A DNA stretch of 64,000 nucleotides. Source: Azolla pinnata (taxonomy: Eukaryota > Streptophyta > Polypodiopsida > Salviniales > Salviniaceae). A program made the position numbers and the translations under genes. This document shows positions 1-10,586 of this stretch, piece after piece (the first letter of the stretch is position 1; each line of letters opens with the position of its first letter). The notes under the pieces were generated by a model, which saw only the letters and a list, made by a program, of their open reading frames with translations, was not told the DNA's origin and searched no databases. The stretch covers positions 32,090 through 96,089 of the forward strand of contig JBBBWG010006780.1 of NCBI GenBank assembly GCA_037176905.1, read 5' to 3'.

Positions 1-29
1 CTTTGGTGGTTGTTTGAGGAGTATATAAA

Positions 30-60
30 TCCTAAACCCTAAACCATAAACCCTAAACCC
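30..60. repeat. Short interstitial telomere-like repeat (CCTAAACC units)
   Basis: Four consecutive CCTAAACC/CCATAAACC units follow a TATATAAAT stretch. The plant telomere unit is CCCTAAA; one copy here carries a substitution. This is too short to be a chromosome end and is one of about nine such tracts in the window. Confidence 0.85.
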
Positions 61-120
61 AGCATGAAATGCCATGGAATGGGGCATCTGAGGAACTGCA
101 ATAAAAGCTCAGGATCTGTC

Positions 121-215
121 AGGAAGAAGAAGAAGAAGAAGAAGAAGAAGAAGAAGAAGAAGAAAATGGTGAAGAAGAAGAAGAAGAAGAAGAAGATGAT
201 GATGATGGTGGTGGA
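121..215. repeat. Purine trinucleotide microsatellite (GAA)n/(GAT)n/(GTG)n
   Basis: A run of GAA/AAG triplets is interrupted once by ATGGTG and then passes into GATGATGATG and GGTGGTGGAGG. Open frames over it are poly-Lys or poly-Phe artefacts of the triplet repeat. The rest of 1-948 holds pyrimidine-rich TTC tracts (for example near 560-592) and no gene that I can support. Confidence 0.9.
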
Positions 216-948
216 GGAGGAGGAGAAGCACCAAATCAGAAACACAGAGATGAACATTAAATGCTCCTTTTTGCACCTTCTCCCAAATGCATGACCAACT
301 TCCATGACCAGCTTTCTGCTACTTCTGCTGAATCTGCTTCTTCTTCTGCTTCTTCTTCCTGTTGCATCTTTTCCTGTGTTTTCTTGTCTGTTTTTTTTTG
401 TCTTCTTCTTTTGGGTACTGTTTTTTTTTACCCCATTGCTGGTGAAATTTACACTTCTTTCCAATGGAGAGAGCATGACTGCAGTGATGACAAACAGATC
501 TTTCTTCTTCCTCCACAGGAAAGAGCACCATAACATACAAAGCTATGGCTATGCCATGAACACCTTCTTCTTCTTCTTCTTCTTCTTCTTTACTGGTCAT
601 GATCTTCTTTTTTATCTCTTCCCTTCTTCTTCTCCTCCTCTTCCTCCTCCTCCTCCTATCTAAGCTTCAATGGTGGATCCATCTTTATCCCTCTTATTTG
701 ATTTCCATACACACATTTTGGATGTGCTGCAGACATATATTATGTGGTTCAATATTAGGACCTTGACATAGACCTGTGACCCCCTTCACTGTGTTTTCTC
801 TTCTTTCTTTTTCCTGCTCCCAATTCCCCATTGCAATTCCTGCATTCTCCCTCTCGCATCGATCCATATCTGAATTTGATTTGCAACCATCCGCAATATA
901 TATTGGTTTGCTTAGTCTAGTAGCTCAGCTCTTCAGGAGAATTAGCCA

Positions 949-3148
949 TTGATTTTAATGGCTGCAGGATTCAATATTCCAGCGGCTCTCAACACGGTTT
1001 CTTTGCTACTGGTAGTGTTATCATGTGCTGGCTATGGCGTGACGATCATCAGGCTGACTCAATGTGCTCCATTGGTGCAACTACAAGCTCAGCCCGTCGC
1101 CTCCAACCCCACTGGAATCTGCCAGAGCTTAGTCCTCATCCATGCCGGATATACTTGTCAAGAGTTCAAGGTATAACCATATCGCAGGCCGGTGATTCTC
1201 ATTGTCGGTAGTACATTGCATAATTCGAGTTCGTATAAATCTCATTAGCTTCCTCAAGCCATATATCATGTTCATATTTGCTATATGATGCTTGTATCTG
1301 TCGGATTTTCATCCATTCAGTGCGTATTTTGACGATTCCGCTAAGCCGTTTCGATTCGAGGGGCAAGTTGGCATTTAATTGTGAGCACATCAAAATCTGC
1401 AGGATGTTGGGACCGTTTTGGATCAAAGAAACCGAGTCCAATGTTTGCACACATTCAGTTAATCTTGGCTTTGATCATAAGCTGCTTCCAGCATAGATTT
1501 TTCAGACAATCATCCTGCATCTGATGCTCGATTGTATGATAATATGTATGCAGAATGTGCTACATGATTCAGATTCTACTGTTCGGACTGATTTTGTGAT
1601 CTGTTCCATGTTCTATCTCTGTTGGAATCGGGGATAAATTCCGGAGCAGGTGCCGACGAGCGATGGATTCTTGCTGGCCGTTCAGCGCATCGCGAGCAAG
1701 GCAGCTGCCCCGATGAAGGGCCCGGCTTTCCTCTACCATGGCTTGATGCAGGTATTAAGCATTCATTCCCAAAGCCTGAGATTCGAAACAGACTTACGCA
1801 GGTCCGACTTGATCCTCTCAGGCCATCATTCGCGATGATCGAAATGCAGCTGCATGAATGAGCATGCGGATCAGCTGGCATACATTTGAAATTTCCCAGT
1901 TTCTCTGCTTCGCAATGGTTGCACTGGATGCATAGTGCATATTACCCTATCAGAGCCTTCATCACTGTTGTATAATGTTAGGGTTTCATGGGGCCATGGT
2001 GAGCCGTTCCAGAAGAAGAATGTCAGATCTATGCAGCCGTTCTTTGCATCCTTTCATGTGCCTAATGCAGGATTTCATGCGTGGTAGACCTGCGTTGTCT
2101 TTGTGATTACCAGCATTAGGGTGTGATTCGGCCATGGCTGACCTTCAAGAAGATGGATCATCTGTCTTTGCTTTCTCGGCTTTCAATGTCGTAGCGCAGC
2201 AGACTGGACTGGCCATCAAAAGATCTTGATCCAGATTCTATCTTTCTTTCCTTCCTTCCTTCCTTCTTTCTCTCAATGTTGTAGACTTGCATCGGAAGGA
2301 TGCGTAACAGATATATGTATCAGAAGCCATGGCCGATCTTTCTTTTCTTCCTTCTTTCCTTCCTTCCTTCCTTCCTTCTTTCTTTCACTGTGGTATTGCA
2401 TCGGAAGGATGTGTAACAGATACAGATATCAGAAGCCATGCCCGATCTTTCTTTCAATTTTCTTTCCTTCCTTCTTTCTTTCACTATGGTGGCGCATCAG
2501 AAGGAAATACATAGATTCAGAAGCCATGGCCTAATCCATCAGAAGCCATAGCTGATCTTTCTTTCCTTCCTTCCTTCCTTCCTTCCTTCCTTCCTTCCTT
2601 CTTTCTTTCTTTGTTTCTTTCACCGTGGTAGTGCATTAGAAGGATCATGTGTAACAAGAAGCCATGCCCGGTCTTTCTTTCTATTTTCTTTCCTTCTTCC
2701 TTTCTTTCACAATGGTGGTGAATCAGAAGGACGTGGAGCAGATATATATCAGAAGCTATGGTCTAATCCTCTATTAGAAGCCATGGCCTAATCCATCAGA
2801 AGCCATAGCCGATCTTTCTTTCCTTCCTTCTTTCTTTCTTTCACTGTAGTAGTGCATCAGAAGGATCATGTGTAACAAATATAGATATCAGAAGACCTGG
2901 CCGATCTTTCTTTCTATTTTCTTTCCTTCTCTTTCTTTCTTTCACTATGGTGGTGAATCAGAAGGACGTGGAGCAGATATATATCAGAAGCTATGGTATA
3001 ACTAGTAGAAGCAATGGCTTATCTATATTTCCTTCTTTCTTTCCTTCTTGCTGTCTTTCTTTCTTTCACTGTGGTGTTGCAGCAGAAGGATGTGTAACAG
3101 ATATACATCAGAAGCCATCGCCTATCTATCTATCTATCTATCTATCTG

Positions 3149-3198
<50 letters not shown>

Positions 3199-6100
3199 AC
3201 TGTGGTAGTGCAGCAGAATGATGTGTAACAGATAGATATCAGAACTAGCCATGGCCTCCTTCCTTCTCCTGCCTGGACTGATAGCAAAATGCAATGCCAC
3301 TGCAAAATCTGGCAGGGAGGCGACATATGGGTTCTCAACGGGCCGCAGCGCTCGCTCGCATTCGTGCTCGCCGACAGCGGCTACGAGGTGTGGATCGGCA
3401 GCACACGCTCCTCCAAATTCAGCTACGGCCATGTTATGTTCCGCCGATCTGACCCGGTAAGTGCGAATTCCGCCCGCTTTAATCTCAAATGGTCTCTCTA
3501 AATCTTTGAAGTTAGGGTTTTAGGGCTTAGGCTTACCCTAATCCCTTAAACCCTAAATAAGCCCAAACTTCGACAGTGCTTGGGGCAAGGCAAGCCCTTG
3601 TGATGGGTAAACTCTGCTGTGGAAGATCGCAACCATGCAGTAGAGCTTGCGGGGAATATGCTATGCTCCAACATTTCGTGCCATTACAGTGATAACAGTA
3701 ATGGTAACACTAAAGTCTAAAACCCGAGATCTTAAACCCTGAATCAGCCAAATTACTTTGTCAGTACTTGAGGGAAGGCAAGCCCTTGTAATGGGAAAAC
3801 TGTGTTGGGAAGATCGGTAGAGCTTGTGGGGAATATGCTATGCTCCAATATTTTGCGCCGCTGTAGTGATAATAGTAATGGAAACGATAGAATCCTAGAC
3901 CTTAAACCCTAAATCAGCCAACTTCGTCAGTACTTGGGGCAAGGCAAGCCCTCGTGATGGGTGGGCAAACTCTGTTGGTAAAGATCGCAACCCTAAATCA
4001 GTCGAGCTTGCAGGGAATATTCTACGCTCCAACATTTCGCGCCGCTAGAGTGATGATAGTAATGGTAACTGTAGCAGTGGTTGAAATGCGGAGTGTTTGT
4101 TTCCCGAGATTGTGCTCAGTATTTGACCGCAGCCCCTCTTCTAGTTTTCTACGCCGCTTTGTCGGCAATTTCCGAGTCCTCGAACAGTACACAGATCTTC
4201 TCCTTTTCTTGTTTTTATATGGTAACTCGCCCTCGTGAACAGAGCTTTCCGAGGTCCGAAGCTTCGATACTGACACAATGCCATGCTAGTAACAAAATGG
4301 GTTCTGTTTTCTTTCTCTGTTTTCACCACCTCCTCACCTCGATGATTGCATGTATGTATATTGCTGTCGGTGGTGAATCGAGTGGTGCAGGCGTATTGGA
4401 ACTGGGCGTGGGATGATCTGGTGCAGCAGGACTTGCCATCGATGCTGCGGTTTGTGCATGCGCAGTCAAGGCAAACCATCTACTTCGTGGGCTATTCGCA
4501 GGTAATGAGCTTCGAGATCTCGACGTGCATTTTTCCCAACGTCCCTGATCGAATACAATGGTAGCTTAGTACGGATGGAACACCATCGGAGGATCATCGA
4601 TGCTACTTGAAAGGCTCACGTTGTGTATGATTCGGGGCGGCAGCTGTGCCAGAGAATGGTTTAAGAATCGAGTGCAGCTGTTGTTGTTGCTGACATGCTC
4701 TGAATCAGGCATGATTTAGGGATCGATTGCTGCTGTGTTGTTGTTGTTGACGTGCTTTGAACCAGGGCACGATGACGGGCTTCGCCGCCTTCACGCGTAG
4801 TGATGTCTCGAGCCTCGTCAGGAGGGCGGCCATGCTCAGCCCCATCATGTACCTCAACCACGTCTCCTCGCCAGTTGCTGCAGCTGTCGCCTGGCTCTTC
4901 CTCGACAAGGTAATGATATCTGATGAATTTGATGAGCTTCCATAGCTATGCCTAATTAACTACAGGATTTCTGCAAATTGGGGTTTTCCATAGCCTGCAG
5001 GGGGGATAAAAACCCGCCCTGGAGCTCCAGTAGAATCTCCTTTTTAAGCAACATTTAGTCAATGTGCTGATCCTGGTCCCTGCCATATTGTCTTGATTCT
5101 AGGTTTTGCTCACTGCGGGGGTCCACCAGTTCAACATCTCAGAGTATGGCATTTTGATTGGTGATTTCGAATCGCTTGTTTGTTTCTTTCGATCCCCACT
5201 GTCTTTGAAACGAGCGAGAGCGTGAAATTGGAAATGTCAAGCTGGACTTGCTGCTTAGCTATGGTTTCTTGCTCTGATCATACATTTGTCTGATGATGGG
5301 TGGTGGCGCAGCGATGGAGGGAAGCAGGTGATCGATTCGGTGTGCAAGAACATGAACAGGCCGAATTGTTACAGTGATCTCCTGAGCCTCGTGACAGGTA
5401 AGGTAAATGAGCGAGCGAGCTAGACTTTGATTAGCCCACAAAAGAAGGGATTAATGATGGGGATTAACGGATCGATCCGCATCTAAGAACCTCACGGTCA
5501 GGACTGTGCGTGATGATTAAGGGGCGGATTAGCGTGCTGTCGATGATATAGATCTGACTTTCCCGAGTTCTCTTCCTGGATTTGTTGATGCATTCAGGTC
5601 CGAATTGCTGCATCGACAAGACGCTGATCTCCTTCTACAACAAGTTCGAGCTGCAGACGACGTCGATGCGGAACCTGGCGCAGATGGCACAGCGTAAGTG
5701 TACTCTGCGAGCTGCGGTGCAGCGTTCTTGGATTCTCGATCTGATACCATCTCAGCTGATCTGCCAGAGTGTGCTGTGGCCTGTTAGAAGAAGATACTAG
5801 GCAGCATTTGTGATTCGGATCACCTTTTACTGAACATCGTATCATGATCGAGCACTTCCTTGGATTTGATGCATGAATGTCTGAATGAATGGATGCATTG
5901 GATGAACAAATGGAATCGTGGATGAATTTGTGCATGGATGAATGGAATGGATGCAATCATGGATGAATGGATGGATGGATGGAATGATGGACGAATCTAT
6001 GCATGGATGAATGGAATCGATGCAATCATGGATGAATGGATGGATGGATGGAATCATGGATGAATGCATGCATGGACGGAATGCATGGATGAATGCATGG

Positions 6101-7479
6101 ATGAATGGAAATTTCATAGAACGTAACATTCGCAAGCTTCTAGTTTCTGCAAACAGGAATGCAAGTTTGCAAACGTTTGCGAATGTTATGTGCTTTTAGG
6201 GTTTAGGGTTTAGGGTTTAGGGTTTAGATACCATCTCAGCTGATACCTGAAGAAAATGATCCTAAATTTCTCCAGTTTTGTAAGAAAAATCAATTCATAC
6301 TCCTGAAAATTTGAATATTTTATTAAGTTCACCATTCTTCTAGTCGGAACCATACTTTTGGTCGATCTCGGAGTGCTCGAATCGTTCTCGAGTGCGAACT
6401 TTGCAGCTTGCAAAAGTATGTGTTCCGGTCTACGAATTATGGAATGATCATGGGATGGACGAACGGAATGCATGAGATGAATGGAATCATGGATGAACTG
6501 AATGCATGCATGAGATGAATGGAATCATGGATGAACTGAATGCATGAACGAACGAATGGAATCATGGATAGAAATGAAGTCTGCATGAATGAATGGAATC
6601 ATGGATGAATGGAATCGTGGGTGAAATGAATGCATGAATGAATGGAATCATGGCAGATGAATGGAATCATGGATAGAAATGAAGTCTGCATGAATGAATG
6701 GAATCATGGATGAATGGAATCGTGGGTGAAATGAANNNNNNNNNNNNNNNNNNNNNNNNNNNNNNNNNNNNNNNNNNNNNNNNNNNNNNNNNNNNNNNNN
6801 NNNNNNNNNNNNNNNNNNNNNNNNNNNNNNNNNNNTGCATGAATGAATGGCATCATGGCAGATGAATGGAATCATGGATGAAATGAAACCAGGGATGAAT
6901 GGAGCCATTGCCAGATGAATGGAACCATGGACGAAATGAATGCATGAAAGAATGGAAACATGGCAGACGAATGGAAATCATGGGCGAAATGAATGAATGC
7001 ATGCATGCATGGATGAATGGGAATGATTGGACGAAATGAATGCGTGAATGAATGAAATGATGGATGAATGGAATCATGGATGATGAATCAATGAAGGAAG
7101 GAAGGAATGAAGGAATGAATGAAGGGGGGGGGGGGGGGGGGGATGAGAATGTGTGTGTTCCGCTGCAGTGCTGAGGACGGGGCGATTCGGGATGTACGAC
7201 TACGGCTGGTTCCGGAACCTGCTGCGCTACGGCGACTTCTTCCCGCCGGAGTACGAGCTCGCGGCGATTCCTTCGCGCCTGCGGTTCCTCGTCGCGCACG
7301 GCGGCCGCGACGCGCTCGCCGACGGCGCCGATGTCCGCCACCTGCTCCAGGTCCTCCCCGCCGACGCCGCCCAAGCGCTGCTCGTGCCGCAGTTTGCGCA
7401 CGGCGATTTCGTCCTCGGCTCCTCCGCCAAATCCCTCGTCTACGACAACCTCCTCCTCTTCTTCGACTCCAGCCCCTGA
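949..7479 (+). CDS. Triacylglycerol lipase, acid/gastric lipase family (LIP1/TGL-like), 9 exons
   Basis: Predicted secreted or endomembrane lipase of the alpha/beta-hydrolase fold, hydrolysing acyl esters such as triacylglycerol. Exons: 949-1170, 1650-1751, 3316-3456, 4391-4501, 4766-4909, 5103-5143, 5312-5397, 5598-5693, 7169-7479. All junctions are GT-AG and phase-consistent, giving 417 aa, close to the usual ~400. A hydrophobic N-terminus (about residues 8-30) looks like a signal peptide. The oxyanion-hole block LYHGL is followed by the nucleophile elbow GYSQGT (Ser191), the acid in GGRDALAD (Asp362) and the histidine in FAHGDF (His392), so the triad is complete. ATG 958, also in frame, is an equally possible start. 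GC content rises sharply from exon 3 onward. Introns 2, 3 and 8 are swollen by tandem repeats, and intron 8 contains an assembly gap. Family assignment is firm; substrate is inferred. Confidence 0.93.
2235..3240. repeat. Composite minisatellite with TTCC/TTTC tracts in lipase intron 2
   Basis: About eight degenerate copies of a ~105-125 bp unit. Each joins a TTCC/TTTC pyrimidine run to a block containing CACTGTGGT, GCATCAGAAGGA, GTAACAGATATA and CAGAAGCCATGG. Near 3120-3170 the pyrimidine run changes to CTAT tetranucleotides and then back to CTTT. The array makes up most of the 1.56-kb intron. Confidence 0.9.
3500..4075. repeat. Three-copy tandem repeat with telomere-like seeds in lipase intron 3
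   Basis: The block TTGGGGCAAGGCAAGCCC, followed by GATGGG, a TGTTGG-AAGATCGCAACC section and GGAATATGCTATGCTCCAAC, recurs near 3583, 3771 and 3940 (spacing about 170-190 bp). Each copy is preceded by a CCTTAAACCCTAAATC motif related to the telomere repeat. Confidence 0.8.
6195..6227. repeat. Interstitial telomere repeat (TTTAGGG)n inside lipase intron 8
   Basis: Four to five perfect TTTAGGG units on the plus strand, inside the last lipase intron and between two blocks of the ATGGATGA minisatellite. Confidence 0.92.
6736..6835. other. Assembly gap of 100 N within the ATGGATGA array
   Basis: Exactly 100 N, which usually marks a gap of unknown size. The flanks are near-identical repeat units, so the array was probably collapsed or could not be spanned. 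Confidence 0.97.
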
Positions 7480-7559
7480 ATCATGGTGATGACCATTCAT
7501 TCCTCCATTCTCAATTTCAATCCACACAATGTTGTCAGCCTCCTTCTTCGCTCTCCTCC

Positions 7560-7653
7560 GATCCGATCCGATCCGATCCGATCCCCCGGCATGCTCCTCG
7601 ATCTCCACGATAACCCTAATTACCGACTAACTCGATTTTTTGTCCCTCATGTA

Positions 7654-7688
<35 letters not shown>
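7560..7688. repeat. GATCC pentamer and GT dinucleotide microsatellites after the lipase stop
   Basis: CCGAT/GATCC repeats at about 7560-7583 and (GT)n at about 7656-7687 lie in the presumed 3' UTR or flank of the lipase gene. Confidence 0.85.
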
Positions 7689-8059
7689 CATGTTGTAAAG
7701 AAAACCGGTAAGAACAAGATTTCTAACAGCCCTCCATCGCCGCCGCGATGCTTGGAAAAAGGGGCTACCTGCTGCTGCTGCTTGAAGCTGAAGCATATAT
7801 AATGTATATTGGCGGTCGGGTTTGTTGGCGGGTTGCGTTGCGCCGCGAAATGCAGAGGGCAGGTGGAGTGCAATGGCGAAAATTCTTAGCATCGAATTCT
7901 TCCTTCTTTGGTTTCTTCTTTGAATTTACCCCCCAACCCCCCATGATGATGGAACCCAAATCTGCAAGTGTATAAAGTGCCCACCACCCATTCAACAAAG
8001 GTTTGCCAAGTTGCAAACATAATTAGGGCAGGCAGGCGCTTGCCTGTCGTCGATTATCC

Positions 8060-8097
8060 CCAAACCCTAAACCCTAAACCCTAAACCCTAAACCCTG
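8060..8097. repeat. Interstitial telomere repeat (CCCTAAA)n
   Basis: Five perfect AAACCCT units lie about 40 bp upstream of a possible start codon at 8137. GATC and GTTC tetramer repeats at about 8113-8134 separate the two. Confidence 0.92.
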
Positions 8098-8136
8098 CCC
8101 ATCGATTATCCACCCGATCGATCGTTCGTTCGTTCG

Positions 8137-8694
8137 ATGGCTCAGCCTTCCACCATAGCTGCAGGTGGCATGGGCGGCGGCGGCGGGAGCGCTGCGATGA
8201 GCTTGCCCTTGTTGATGAATCAACATCATGACAAAGAGGAGGAGGAAGAAGAGGCAGAAGATTCAGATGTTGATGGTGAGGATCATGATCATCATCCTGG
8301 TCATTGTTGTAATGGTGATGCGGCGGATATGGCGGCCAAGGAGATCGATGTCGTCGAGGGGCCGATCGATGAAGCGGAGATGGAGAAGATGAGGGAGGAG
8401 GAGGAGGCGGCCACCTTCCTCTTCTTCCACACGCTCGTGCCCATCGTGTCGGATGCCGGCCATTGCCGCAATCTTGCGCAAAACGACTCTGGCATCGATT
8501 TCGAGCCGGCGGTGATGCCGAAGAAGCACAAGGAGATGAGGATGATGATGATGATGATGGAGAAGATGGTGATGATGTTTGATCCCGGCTCTCAGACTGG
8601 CTTGAACCTCAACGGCATGCTCACGCCACACGGACCCCGCTCCGTAGGAGGAGGGCTCGTCGTCGTCCTAGTATTCTGGATTGTGTTCAACTAG
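8137..8694 (+). CDS. Hypothetical acidic, Met- and His-rich protein, single exon
   Basis: An uninterrupted frame of 185 codons that I do not recognise. The N-terminus is Gly-rich, followed by an acidic run (EEEEEEAEDSDVDGED), a His cluster, a more complex middle section (TFLFFHTLVPIVSDAGHCRN), an ATG-repeat-derived Met run and a hydrophobic C-terminus (VVVLVFWIVF). Much of the openness comes from GAG, GAT and ATG triplet repeats, and a long frame is also open on the opposite strand. This may be a real lineage-specific gene or a repeat-driven frame. The telomere-like tract just upstream could lie in its promoter or 5' UTR. Confidence 0.35.
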   Translation: MAQPSTIAAGGMGGGGGSAAMSLPLLMNQHHDKEEEEEEAEDSDVDGEDHDHHPGHCCNGDAADMAAKEIDVVEGPIDEAEMEKMREEEEAATFLFFHTLVPIVSDAGHCRNLAQNDSGIDFEPAVMPKKHKEMRMMMMMMEKMVMMFDPGSQTGLNLNGMLTPHGPRSVGGGLVVVLVFWIVFN

Positions 8695-8899
8695 CTAGCT
8701 CCAAATGGATGAATGCGTCACGGGCAGAACCACTGACTCCGTGCAACTCTTCTTGCTTCGTTTTTCAGCGTTCCTTCTTTCTGTGCGTTTCACATCATGC
8801 GCCCAACACATCTGGACGCCGTTGTCGTGAAGCTTTTCGTCTATAGGAGGAAAACCGAGTAAAGCGAGCGAAAGTGGAGTGTGCAACGTTGCACATGCA

Positions 8900-9240
8900 C
8901 ATGACACAATTTGTAAATAAGAAGGAACTCACCTTTTGTAACGACCTTCCCTCCTTGTGTTATAAAAGGAGAGGAAGGGGACCATTGTAGGGGTTGCCTA
9001 TTGTGAGTGTGAAAGGTATACCACATAGATCTATGGTTTCATCTTCATCTTCATCTTCTTCTTAGTCGGTTAGGGTTTTCTGGTAGGTTTTGGTGTGGCC
9101 TAGGCAGCCACCATTGTGGTATCATCCATTTGGTTGTAATAGAACTTGTTGTGTGTCTTGCCTCCTTCTATTAACGCTTTATTCTTTCCCCTCTCTTCTC
9201 TTGAGCTAAGCTTCCATCACTCCTTCACCCCCTAGTCCAA
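8900..9240 (+). other. Possible solo-LTR-like or promoter fragment with TATA box
   Basis: A TATAAAAGGAGAGG box at 8961 is followed by a transcript-like leader, a TTAGTCGGTTAGGGTTTT segment and TGGTATCA near 9117, which matches the first eight bases of the classical tRNA-Met primer-binding site of plant LTR elements. I see no gag or pol frame next to it and no clear terminal repeat partner. It could be a degraded LTR or an orphan promoter. Confidence 0.25.
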
Positions 9241-9766
9241 GGCTCCCGTGGTCCCACCATATTCTACACGCACGCGCGGAATAACGCGACACCGTAACAC
9301 GGTGGCAATTACAGCACTCGAGATGTGCAATCTCTCGTGCAGATTACATGCGCATGCTGTACACAACGAGCTACGCTCTAGATTGCCATGCATTCGGGGC
9401 TCCCGTCCTCGTGCCGTCTCTTCTCGGCGTCGCAAGCGCATACGTGTCGGGGCGCATCAAGTCGAGCTCCGAAATCTGCGATGTTATGGGAATAACTCGT
9501 ATTTGCTTAGCTGCAAGAGAGAGAGTCTTCACAACGTCTTCTTAAGATAGCGTGACGGAAGGAGGAGGTTGGAACCTCGAGGTCAAAACTTTCTTAGATT
9601 CCCGAGACCGAAACACATGCATGTGTGCACGCATACAGACAAGTACAAGTAGACCACCGCCGGCAGGATTAAAAGCCAGGCTTTGCCAAAACCCTGGATT
9701 CGATCGATCGATCGCAAGCAACTACTTAGCAACCGTAAGAACCGGCTCCGCATGCACTCGATCCAT

Positions 9767-9817
<51 letters not shown>

Positions 9818-10300
9818 TCGCCGCATACACACTTGTACAGGTAGGTGGTGCAAGAGCTCTGATCTCTGCTGCTGTGGTGATAAACGCGAGGTATATTGTG
9901 GGTGGTGAAAATGCCGCTGGGACTCGGTGGGCGATCGATCGATCGATCGATCGATCGGGGTCCCATGGATGGATCGACAATGACCCACCCACCGCAATAG
10001 CTAGATCTCAGAAAGAATCTAGCAAGCATGCATGCATGCATGCGTGTGTCTGTATGTATGCATATATGCAAGTATGTGTGTGTGTGTCTGTATGTATGTA
10101 CATGCATGCATGCATGCATGCATATGACCCTAATGGGAAAGGCTCAATCATTGAGCTCCATCCTCATCTTCCTCATCCTCCACCTCCTCCACCTCATCGT
10201 CAAGCTCATGATCATCTTATAAGGTCGGTCCTCCATTCCTTCCCGTCCTTCCCTTCATTCCTTCATTCATTCATTCATTCATTCATTCATTCATTCACAG
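9767..10300. repeat. Cluster of microsatellites: (TC)n, (GATC)n, (GCAT/TGTATG)n, (CATT)n
   Basis: (TC)n spans about 9767-9815, (CGAT)n about 9930-9957, GCATGCAT/TGTATG runs about 10026-10122, and (CATT)n about 10260-10298. A C homopolymer lies near 10324. No gene that I can support lies in 8695-10586 apart from this and the LTR-like fragment. Confidence 0.9.
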
Positions 10301-10586
10301 AGATCCTATCCTTATCCCCCCTCCCCCCCCCCAACCTTTCCCCAATCCTGTCCATTGTGTGTAATAGTACAGTATAGCAAGAGCATCCATCCCTCATAAA
10401 TAAATAGATCAGGCGGGTGGCAGCGATCCGATCATCCGTGCGGTGCTGTCGGATCGATTCCATCGGTCGGGCGGCGGATCGAGCAAAAACATATACATCA
10501 ATCAATCGATCGGTTCCCCGAAAACATACATCGATCAGTCGATCGCAAGGCGGGCGGGCGATCTCTTGTTCTCGCGCGGGGGAACG

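Larger units (their letters stand above)
5865..7110. repeat. ATGGATGAATGGA-type minisatellite in lipase intron 8
   Basis: Hundreds of bases of ATGGATGAATGG/AATGGAATCATGG variants, interrupted at 6130-6420 by unique sequence and a telomere-like tract. A 100-N gap sits inside the array. Long open frames across it (His/Ser/Ile/Pro-rich on the minus strand) follow from the repeat and are not genes. An 18-base G homopolymer lies at about 7125-7142, just before the last lipase exon. Confidence 0.92.

Noticed and set aside
64-663. Poly-Lys, poly-Phe and Leu-rich frames at the left end
   Set aside because: Produced by GAA/TTC triplet repeats.
6853-7608. 251-codon minus-strand frame across the last lipase exon and the ATGGATGA array
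   Set aside because: Antisense to a GC-rich exon joined to a repeat lacking stops; no family resemblance.
9583-10119. 178-codon minus frame with Arg-Glu repeats
   Set aside because: Produced by the (TC)n and GATC microsatellites.
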